Assembly: GCA_036675565.1 (NCBI GenBank)
Contig: JAKFER010000025.1
Span: 1-7,350, forward strand
From: JACCYQ01 sp036675565
GTDB lineage: Bacteria > Bacteroidota > Bacteroidia > Chitinophagales > Chitinophagaceae
DNA: 7,350 nt
Direction: 5' to 3'
Below the pieces are notes generated by a model. That model saw nothing but the letters and a program-made list of their open reading frames with translations. It was not told the DNA's origin and did not search any database. Position numbers and translations under genes: made by a program. Shown here piece by piece: positions 1-4,317 of the stretch. Numbering within the stretch: the first letter of the stretch is position 1; each line of letters begins with the position of its first letter.

Positions 1-100
1 TATTTAATAACGTCTAGCCCAAACCGAAGTTGAATATTTATAAAATGCTGAAATTAATTCCTTCAGCCGCTATAACGGCAATGCAATGTTGTAGGTAGCC
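1..100 (-). other. Partial attC-like recombination site (second copy)
   Basis: Bases 4-92 match bases 780-868 without gaps at about 79 of 89 positions. On the minus strand the site starts with the outer core GGCTACCTACAAC (100-88), a short spacer, then the stem arm GCATTGCCGTTATAGCGGC (84-66), followed by the AT-rich central part. The complementary arm and the R' core that would close the hairpin lie left of the window. The sequence outside the core differs from the other copy, as expected of separate cassettes. Confidence 0.65.
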
Positions 101-121
101 TTTAGTTCCTTGTTCTTGTTC

Positions 122-586
122 TCAAAGAGGCTGAAACTTTCTATTCTTAGGAAAGCCATGCATATAATTCACTTCAATTTCAAAACCAGTCGACCCTATC
201 GGATTTTTAAGGTGCGAATAACTGGAAGTTTTTAAAATGGTTTTAGCTTTTGAAAGTACAGTCATGTCTAATTGTGAAAGTTGACGATAAAAATTAGTGT
301 CAAATTGGTCAGGCAATTGCTTAAATAAAATTGTGTATGAAAGTTCTTTAGCTCTTTCATCAGTCATAACTATCCTGTCAGGATAAAAACTATAAAACAT
401 TTTAATGCCATTGCTATCTACGTCAGCATAGACTTTGTCAACGATAGATTTACCTCCAGTTGTTGTCGCATAAAATTTTAGTCGGCCAAACTCCGTTTGG
501 CTTTTTTCAATAAGTTTTCGATTGCTTGAGCAACTGGATATACCTAAAACAGAGAGTAAAAAAAGAAAATGGATGAAGTGTCTCAT
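122..586 (-). CDS. Small predicted lipoprotein, cassette-borne
   Basis: A 154-residue protein I do not recognise as a named family. I start it at the internal ATG at 586, not at the upstream ATG at 637, because this puts a clean lipoprotein signal at the very N-terminus: MRH, a hydrophobic run FIHFLFLLSVLG, then the lipobox ISSC with the lipidated cysteine at residue 19, followed by a polar SSNRK stretch. The mature part is mixed alpha/beta with no visible catalytic motif and no further membrane segment, so it is probably tethered to the periplasmic or outer-membrane face. It is the only gene in its cassette and is followed by the partial attC-like site at 1-100. No promoter of the Bacteroidota TAnnTTTG type was found in its roughly 95-base leader, so it may depend on transcription from upstream. 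Confidence 0.75.
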   Translation of the reverse strand: MRHFIHFLFLLSVLGISSCSSNRKLIEKSQTEFGRLKFYATTTGGKSIVDKVYADVDSNGIKMFYSFYPDRIVMTDERAKELSYTILFKQLPDQFDTNFYRQLSQLDMTVLSKAKTILKTSSYSHLKNPIGSTGFEIEVNYMHGFPKNRKFQPL

Positions 587-670
587 GAGAATAATTTTCA
601 GCAAATAGGCATTCCTAAAGAAAGTGGAACTGATCACTAAACCCTGACGACAGGCAGAGTGATGTCCAAA

Positions 671-872
671 GGTTACCTACAACGTTGAAGCATTGGCGTT
701 TGTGGCGGCAATAGAATTCCTTCGCCCAGGAACCAATGCTGATTAAGTTATAAAGTTGATTGTGATTTCAAAAGCTAAATTAATAACGTCAAGCCAGAAC
801 CGAAGTTGATTATTTATAAAATGCTGAATTTACTTCCCTCAGCCGCCATAACGCCAATGCAGTGTTGTGCGC
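671..872 (-). other. attC-like integron recombination site between cassettes
   Basis: Minus-strand order: outer core R'' GCGCACAAC (872-864), stem arm GCATTGGCGTTATGGCGGC (860-842), an AT-rich middle, the complementary arm GCCGCCACAAACGCCAATGC (709-690), spacer TTCAAC, then R' GTTGTAGGTAACC (683-671). The arms pair over 11 bp, a small bulge, then 7 bp, and ACAAC pairs with GTTGT at the base; unpaired bases of this kind are a known feature of integron attC hairpins. The length, about 190-200 bp, is at the upper limit for attC. The cores depart from the GTTRRRY/RYYYAAC consensus at one position (GTTGTGC, GTTGTAG). The predicted crossover is between 683 and 682. Confidence 0.65.
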
Positions 873-887
873 ATTACCAAAAGTATG

Positions 888-1130
888 TCACGCCCCTTTT
901 CTTGCAAAAACCTTGCTTGAAACTTTATATACGATGTAGAACAGCAAAATGCTAAATGCTATATCAAAACCAATAATGAAGTTTGTCTCACCTGCACCAC
1001 CGGGATAAAAACTCTCATGAAGCATATAAGGAAGAAGGTTGAATACACTCGACGAAGAGAATACCGTCAGCAGCAGAAACAGAATAGTCACAATAAAGGC
1101 ATACACTAAAGATTTCGTCCTCTTACTCAT
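888..1130 (-). CDS. Small two-helix inner-membrane protein
   Basis: An 80-residue hypothetical protein. I chose the ATG at 1130 (MSKRTK...) because it gives the common 8-base ATGAGTAA overlap with the stop of the upstream zinc-ribbon gene; an ATG six bases earlier (1136) is also possible. Residues about 8-30 (LVYAFIVTILFLLLTVFSSS) and about 51-70 (FIIGFDIAFSILLFYIVYKV) are strongly hydrophobic, separated by a loop containing HESFYPGGAGETN, and the ends are basic (KRTK, KVFARKG), suggesting both termini are cytoplasmic. I cannot assign a function. The overlap suggests translational coupling with the zinc-ribbon protein, and both share one cassette. Confidence 0.72.
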   Translation of the reverse strand: MSKRTKSLVYAFIVTILFLLLTVFSSSSVFNLLPYMLHESFYPGGAGETNFIIGFDIAFSILLFYIVYKVSSKVFARKGA

Positions 1131-1398
1131 AATCATTTGTTGTCAGTCCGATTTGTATTAACTCGTAATCTTTGGATGGTCTAATTTTTCCTTCAGTGTG
1201 GCACTGAGGGCAAACCTCAGGTCCAGTCTCAGCTATAGTGCTAAGGGAAATGTCAAAAGGATTAGCAAATGTAGTCCCTTCCTCTTCGCACACGGCTAAT
1301 ACCTTGTGGCATTCGTCACATGTACATAATTCTAGATAACCTTGCCCACAATTCGGACAGGTCTTTTTGAGTTGCCATACCGGAGAGTTTATATACAT
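1123..1398 (-). CDS. Small cysteine-rich zinc-ribbon protein
   Basis: A 91-residue protein with eight cysteines arranged as metal-binding knuckles: CPNC at 14-17, a CTCDEC cluster at 25-30 followed by H31, C37, and CPQC at 63-66 followed by H67. Paired CxxC knuckles such as 14-17 and 63-66 are typical of zinc ribbons that bind nucleic acid or protein partners; which pairs share a zinc cannot be told from sequence. There is no signal peptide or membrane segment, so it is presumably cytoplasmic. The minus-strand leader has an A-rich AAAAAGAA just before the ATG. It is the first gene of its cassette, and its stop lies inside the start of the small membrane-protein gene, so the two are probably co-translated. 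Confidence 0.75.
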   Translation of the reverse strand: MYINSPVWQLKKTCPNCGQGYLELCTCDECHKVLAVCEEEGTTFANPFDISLSTIAETGPEVCPQCHTEGKIRPSKDYELIQIGLTTNDYE

Positions 1399-1430
1399 TT
1401 CTTTTTGAAATTTTGCGCCGCCGCATCAGT

Positions 1431-1440
1431 TGCGCACAAC
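1431..1440 (-). other. Integron-like core (R') at the start of cassette 1
   Basis: Minus-strand GTTGTGCGCA marks the predicted crossover (between 1440 and 1439) at the head of cassette 1. It is identical over nine bases to the complement of the cassette's own R'' core at 872-864. Unlike the junction at 683, no GCCGCC/GCCAATGC stem arm precedes it. The neighbouring sequence instead carries TAGCGTA direct repeats, so this junction may derive from an attI-like site, a different attC type or a rearrangement. Confidence 0.5.
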
Positions 1441-1444
1441 GTAT

Positions 1445-1554
1445 GTATTTACGCTAATATACGCTACTTGCTTTTGGGTTACAATATTTCCAACTGATTC
1501 TTTTTCCATGAGTTAGCAAAAAAAACGCGGAAGTTGATGGAGTAGCGTAAATAC
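1445..1554. repeat. 12-bp inverted repeat GTATTTACGCTA / TAGCGTAAATAC
   Basis: Perfect inverted arms at 1445-1456 and 1543-1554 enclose 86 bases. The left arm is followed by a second partial copy, ACGCTACT (1461-1468), which also pairs with AGTAGCGT (1541-1548), so on the minus strand there are two direct copies of TAGCGTA about one helical turn apart. The left arm is four bases from the cassette core at 1440. It could be a recombinase-binding region, the ends of a small non-autonomous element, or an attC of another type. An ORF reading minus 1673-1479 overlaps it but shows no family features and I do not call it a gene. Confidence 0.45.
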
Positions 1555-1689
1555 AACCAGGCCTCTTTCGAAGCACAGAAATTTTCACACACTTCGTGCA
1601 CCCCAGTCACAAATGACTTTGTTTTTATTATTATCCCCATGGGGTATCTGACAAAATACATTGAAACATCCATGAGTCAAAATGGGCCA

Positions 1690-1735
1690 ATTTTAAATTG
1701 GTCACTTTCGGATCACCACACCACTTAGTCAGCAA
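1690..1735. repeat. Possible insertion-sequence end (IS21-like), remnant
   Basis: The minus strand reads TGGTGTGGTGATCC then GAAAGTGACC, followed by the near-palindrome CCAATTTAAAATTGG and GCCCATTTTGA. Repeated GACC/GCCCA blocks around an AATTTAAAATT core remind me of subterminal repeats of Bacteroidota IS21-family elements, but this is from memory and no istA/istB coding sequence is present. The element seems to interrupt a short minus-strand start, MKEIVSILL (from ATG 1756), that resembles the beginning of a response regulator. Treat it as a suggestion only. Confidence 0.22.
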
Positions 1736-1755
1736 AATAGACACAATCTCCTTCA

Positions 1756-1875
1756 TGGCATACCGTGTTTTCACGGGATTGTGCTAAATGGGTTTTGAAA
1801 GTGGAAGATATACCCGGATGAAATAGTTTTTTCAACTGACCGGAAATACGGGTTGAGAAAGGAGGGGCAGGAGGG
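1756..1875 (+). repeat. Diverged direct repeat, copy A
   Basis: About 120 bp related to 2497-2615. Both copies start TGGCATACCGTGTTT, share the spaced blocks (A/T)AAATGG, CCGGAT, T(T/C)(A/C)ACTGA(C/T)CGG, and end in a G-rich stretch closing with GGGCAGGAGGG. The block CGTG-TTTT-CACG is a small inverted repeat, and its equivalent in copy B is CGTGT-TT-ACACG. Copy A sits directly before the TlpA-like fragment and next to a possible minus-strand regulator start at 1756, so it may be a decayed regulator upstream region. Confidence 0.6.
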
Positions 1876-1879
1876 TTTG

Positions 1880-2071
1880 ATCAATAGCAATAATCTTTTT
1901 AACTGGATACATGTTTCCACCAGCATTGAAAGCAATAAGCAAACAAACGAAATATATGGTGGTTCATTTACCAATTATGCATGCTTTGGTGTACCTAAAT
2001 CGATATTGATTGATAAAGACGGAAAGGTGGTTTACAAAAGTTTTGGATATTCAGCACATCATAAAAACCTC
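1880..2071 (+). pseudogene. C-terminal fragment of a TlpA-like thioredoxin-fold protein
   Basis: The readable peptide runs from INSNNLFNWIHVST through YACFGVPKSILIDKDGKVV to SAHHKNLL. The segment (F)GVP-K-S-ILID-KDGK is the cis-proline strand and following beta-hairpin of TlpA/AhpC-type thioredoxin folds, matching PGYPHHILIDKTGKI in the intact protein at 4318-5886. Everything N-terminal to this, including the CxxC active site, is missing: upstream is repeat copy A. Downstream, within 2061-2078, the frame passes into sequence that is clearly the antisense of a response regulator. The fragment is therefore truncated on both sides and cannot be functional as it stands. Confidence 0.6.
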
Positions 2072-2432
2072 CTTGCTGCAATGTATTCAATGCATCCTCC
2101 AATGCGGCAGGGTCACAATCCTTTAAAATATATCCCCTGGCGCCATTTCTGATCATGCGGATAACCGCATTTTCATCATCATACATGGAAAAGACCAACA
2201 CTTTTATTTCCGGGTAATACTTTTTTAAATATAAGGTGGTGTCATAACCATCCATGACAGGCATGTTAACATCCATTAATGCTATATGCGGTGCCTGGTT
2301 ATTTTTTAATTTTTCAATAAAAAGCTGCCCGTTATCAGCCTCAAACAAAACATCATAACCCCACTCTTTTAAAAGGTTGGCCAGGCCACTGCGAAACAGC
2401 ACATGATCATCGGCTACAATGCTTGCTTTCAT
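1995..2432 (-). pseudogene. Response regulator receiver domain, truncated
   Basis: The first ~124 residues are a complete CheY-like receiver domain: acidic pair D8-D9, phosphoacceptor D54 in ALMDVNMPVMDG, S82 and K104 in YILKD. The opening MKASIVADDHVLFRSGLANLL is typical of LuxR/NarL-type response regulators in Bacteroidota, which continue after LxxGGxY into a C-terminal helix-turn-helix domain. Here the match stops at LQQGGFY (about 2061) and the last 21 codons are merely the antisense of the TlpA fragment, so the DNA-binding domain is lost. If translated, it would be a 145-residue receiver-only product. Its 5' side contains repeat copy B. It could be a true deletion/inversion product or a chimera. 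Confidence 0.75.
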
Positions 2433-2496
2433 AAAAGTTATTTTGGTATGTTTATTTGAATCATAGTCAAAACCAATTTAGGCACTAAGTTTTACC

Positions 2497-2615
2497 TGGC
2501 ATACCGTGTTTACACGCTTATTGATAAATGGATTTGGAATGGATGTTTGATCCGGATATGATCGTTCTTTTCCACTGATCGGGAATGTTGGGGAGGGGAA
2601 AGGTGGGCAGGAGGG
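2497..2615 (+). repeat. Diverged direct repeat, copy B
   Basis: This is the partner of 1756-1875, in the same orientation. It lies 65-183 bases upstream of the truncated response regulator gene on the minus strand. Shared landmarks are TGGCATACCGTGTTT at one end and GGGCAGGAGGG at the other. It continues into a purine-rich run to about 2640. As upstream DNA of a regulator gene it may have held promoter or operator sites; I saw no open reading frame with family features in it. Confidence 0.6.
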
Positions 2616-2945
2616 CGGGGGAGAGCAGGAAGGTTTGGAAAAGATCTATTTACGGGTAACAGTTGCCTGTATTCCAAATGTATCAAGGTGTTATTACAAA
2701 TAATGTGCTGGTAATAAATAATTATTTTTGAAAAGCTAGTTCTATTTTAAAAGATTGAATAACGCAGCTTCTGCAGTGTTCTTTCATTTTAGATAGCACT
2801 CAAAATATATAAAGCAAACAGTTAATGATCAATCTTGTTTCCATGAACAGGATATCAATATATTTATTCGTAGAAATCATTTACAATAAATGTAAAAAAT
2901 TCTCAACGTTATTTGAAATCAACCATTTTGATTTTCAGGGCATCC
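2616..2945. other. AT-rich intergenic stretch, no gene seen
   Basis: About 330 bases between repeat copy B and the helix-turn-helix gene. Apart from a G-rich start it is AT-rich, with stops in all frames and no convincing hairpin terminator or promoter. The only item noted is a 15-base word, AACGCAGCTTCTGCA at 2761-2775, that recurs exactly at 7239-7253 across the break in the anti-sigma gene. Confidence 0.6.
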
Positions 2946-3236
2946 TCAGCTATTGAATGTATTCGATACCCGGGTCTTTTTCTTTTTTTCAATTTTGAGC
3001 ACTTCTGATTCCAGGTACATGGCTTTTTTTCTTCCCTTGACCAATTGGGGTTTTACAATGCCATCATTGATAGCCTTCATAAAAGTGGCGTTACTAATAC
3101 CAGCTATTTTTAAAGCTCCTTCTTTTGTCAGAAGCTGTTCCTGCTGCAATTGAATCTTGATTTCTTCTTTGATAATTTCTCTTATTTTATCAAAAAATTC
3201 TTCAGGTGTTATGCTGTGAAGTAAGATAGACTGCAT
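2946..3236 (-). CDS. Small helix-turn-helix DNA-binding protein (excisionase/MerR-like fold)
   Basis: A 96-residue protein. Residues about 8-33 (ITPEEFFDKIREIIKEEIKIQLQQ) form an amphipathic helix of the kind that opens many Bacteroidota mobile-element helix-turn-helix proteins. Residues 35-62 (LLTKEGALKIAGISNATFMKAINDGI) are the helix-turn-helix, and 63-80 (KPQLVKGRKKAMYLESEV) look like the short wing that follows in excisionase-type winged helices. The C-terminus is lysine-rich (KIEKKKKTR). It probably binds DNA as a small regulator or recombination accessory factor. It starts 17 bases after the stop of the 249-residue gene upstream, so the two are likely co-transcribed. No integrase lies nearby in the window to confirm a mobile-element role. 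Confidence 0.72.
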   Translation of the reverse strand: MQSILLHSITPEEFFDKIREIIKEEIKIQLQQEQLLTKEGALKIAGISNATFMKAINDGIVKPQLVKGRKKAMYLESEVLKIEKKKKTRVSNTFNS

Positions 3237-3253
3237 ATAATTTGTTATTTATG

Positions 3254-4003
3254 TTAGAGTTCAATCATTTCATCCTCTGTAACCGGAATAAAAATTTCTT
3301 TCTTTCTGGTGATCTCCTTTATTGCGTGATTGGCATAATTAAAATTATCAACCCATTTCTTGCATCTTTTTTTAATTTCCGGCTCAATATATTTCTGAAA
3401 ATGATAGATTGACTTCATCATTGCGTAATCACCGCCATAGATATCAATATATTCAGAAAGTTTAAATTCGAAGAATTCCTTTTTAAGATTCTCCAGGTCT
3501 TGCTTCACTATGTCAGCAGGCGGTTTCGGTATTGGTGACGTAGTAATATCCTTTATACCCTCAAGGATTTGAAACGGTTTTTTTCTTCTTTTACTATTCT
3601 TGTTTTGCAGGGCAGCATAAACATCTTTTTGAAATCTTGTATAATCCTCTTTTAATTCCATGTATCTGGTCAAATCAATATTCCTCTTCTTTAGTTCCTG
3701 AACTAATGCAATCAGATCTTTTTTGTAGAAATAATAGGTATAGCTTCTTTTAAAGTAACGGGTAAAGTCGAATTCCTTAATAAGAAACTGGCTGCACCGG
3801 TAAGGCGCATTCTTGATGTACTTTTCAATTTCACTGTCCTTCACCCATTCACCTCTTTCGACGCTTAGCTTCTGAAATTGCTTAGATGCCTTATCCAGGG
3901 CAGCAGAAGAAAATTGTTCTTCCGGCGGCAGATCGGTTGTGCCAACCAATTTTGCAATTAAAGATCTTAGTTCTTTTAATTCATTTAATATCTGCTTTTG
4001 CAT
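3254..4003 (-). CDS. Conserved-looking hypothetical protein, 249 aa
   Basis: I do not recognise a named family. The N-terminus (residues 3-20, KQILNELKELRSLIAKLV) is a heptad-like helix suited to a coiled coil. Residues 45-105 (KLSVERGEWVKDSEIEKYIKNAPYRCSQFLIKEF...YYFYKKDLIALVQEL) have the rhythm of a small helical, possibly DNA-binding, domain: WVKDSEIEKYI is followed by a basic, aromatic segment and YYFYKKDL resembles a wing. Residues 137-160 are basic and proline-containing (a linker), and the C-terminal third is helical and charged. There is no signal peptide or membrane segment. It is followed at 17 bases by a helix-turn-helix protein, so they may act together as regulators. The start ATG at 4003 lacks a clear Shine-Dalgarno, normal for this phylum. 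Confidence 0.68.
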   Translation of the reverse strand: MQKQILNELKELRSLIAKLVGTTDLPPEEQFSSAALDKASKQFQKLSVERGEWVKDSEIEKYIKNAPYRCSQFLIKEFDFTRYFKRSYTYYFYKKDLIALVQELKKRNIDLTRYMELKEDYTRFQKDVYAALQNKNSKRRKKPFQILEGIKDITTSPIPKPPADIVKQDLENLKKEFFEFKLSEYIDIYGGDYAMMKSIYHFQKYIEPEIKKRCKKWVDNFNYANHAIKEITRKKEIFIPVTEDEMIEL

Positions 4004-4065
4004 TGCACAATTATTTTAAAAGTAATTAGACCTCGATGAAACATCACCCTCATTTAGGGGCATAC

Positions 4066-4080
4066 TACCTAAGTTAGGTA
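4066..4080. promoter_or_regulatory. Palindrome TACCTAA-G-TTAGGTA, candidate operator
   Basis: Perfect 7-base inverted arms around a single central G, 63 bases upstream of the minus-strand ATG at 4003. Its short, exact symmetry and position suit a dimeric regulator, possibly the helix-turn-helix protein of the same operon. No second copy was found in the window, so it could also be chance. Confidence 0.35.
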
Positions 4081-4199
4081 TTACAAAGTTCTTTCATAGC
4101 GACCTAACCCTCAAGCTTATATATACATTGCCGCCCAATAATCCCAGGTATTACATGACTTAGCTGCTCTTAATAAATATCTAACTTTTTTCCGTTTTG

Positions 4200-4234
4200 A
4201 CTAATCCTGTTTTTCTTTCCGTGCGACTTTAATA
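4200..4234 (+). promoter_or_regulatory. Candidate ECF-sigma promoter upstream of the thioredoxin gene
   Basis: ACTAATCCTGTTT, ten variable bases, then GCGACTTTAATA. Exactly the same arrangement without gaps occurs at 6576-6610 before the anti-sigma gene, with 24 of 25 block bases identical while only three of the ten spacer bases match. Two conserved blocks at fixed spacing with a free spacer is how a -35/-10 pair looks. It ends 83 bases before the ATG at 4318. Confidence 0.5.
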
Positions 4235-4317
4235 AAACCAAAAATTTTACAATCGGCTTATTCTAATAGACTTGTTTCGGTAGATTGTTTTATTTAGATA
4301 ACGACAACTAAAAATTT

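Larger units (their letters stand above)
1..682 (-). mobile_element. Integron-like gene cassette 2 (partial, runs off left edge)
   Basis: Read on the minus strand, this unit begins with TTGTAGGTAACC just after the core G at 683, carries one lipoprotein gene (586-122), and then enters an attC-like site whose outer core, GGCTACCTACAAC (100-88), is the near-perfect complement of the cassette's own first bases (one mismatch in 13). In integrons a cassette's 5' end and the R'' core of its own attC come from the same circular molecule, so this match is expected. The inner half and R' end of that attC lie beyond base 1. Seen: the repeats and complementarity. Inferred: mobility by an integron integrase, since none is present in the window. 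Confidence 0.65.
683..1439 (-). mobile_element. Integron-like gene cassette 1 (complete, two genes)
   Basis: The unit starts on the minus strand at TTGTGCGC directly after G1440, carries the zinc-ribbon gene (1398-1123) and the small membrane-protein gene (1130-888), and ends with the attC-like site at 872-683. Its R'' core GCGCACAAC (872-864) is the exact 9-base complement of its own beginning GTTGTGCGC (1440-1432), the mark of one excisable circle. At 757 bp it is an ordinary cassette size, though two genes in one cassette is less common than one. The first ATG is only 41 bases from the cassette edge, leaving little room for an internal promoter. Confidence 0.62.
4004..4317. other. Divergent intergenic region with candidate sites
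   Basis: This 314-base region separates the minus-strand pair from the plus-strand thioredoxin gene, so it should hold promoters for both. Visible elements are a 15-base palindrome at 4066-4080 and the gapped motif at 4200-4234 that recurs before the anti-sigma gene. TAGACTTG at 4267-4274 is one mismatch from the Bacteroidota housekeeping -7 motif TAnnTTTG, but its -33 partner is poor. I saw no RNA gene or small ORF. Confidence 0.55.

Noticed and set aside
643..656. CCTG-ACGA-CAGG as a terminator
   Set aside because: The stem is only four base pairs with no following T-run, and it lies upstream of the lipoprotein gene.
1..872. CRISPR array or tandem repeat
   Set aside because: Only two copies, about 776 bases apart, with genes between them and differing outer cores; the layout fits cassette recombination sites instead.
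1479..1673. 64-codon minus-strand reading frame
   Set aside because: No recognisable domain, and its C-terminal part lies inside the inverted repeat at 1445-1554; composition and position suggest a chance frame.
1431..1760. An integron integrase or its remnant beside the first cassette
   Set aside because: No tyrosine-recombinase motifs (box I/II R, HxxR, Y) or IntI-specific patch could be read in any frame.
1771..1974. 67-codon minus-strand reading frame
   Set aside because: It is the antisense of repeat copy A and of the better supported TlpA-like fragment on the plus strand.
2953..3153. 66-codon plus-strand reading frame
   Set aside because: Antisense of the helix-turn-helix gene; the phenylalanine run is the mirror of its lysine-rich tail.
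4267..4274. Housekeeping -7 promoter TAGACTTG before the thioredoxin gene
   Set aside because: One mismatch to TAnnTTTG and no proper TTG at the expected distance upstream; kept only as a remark in the intergenic entry.
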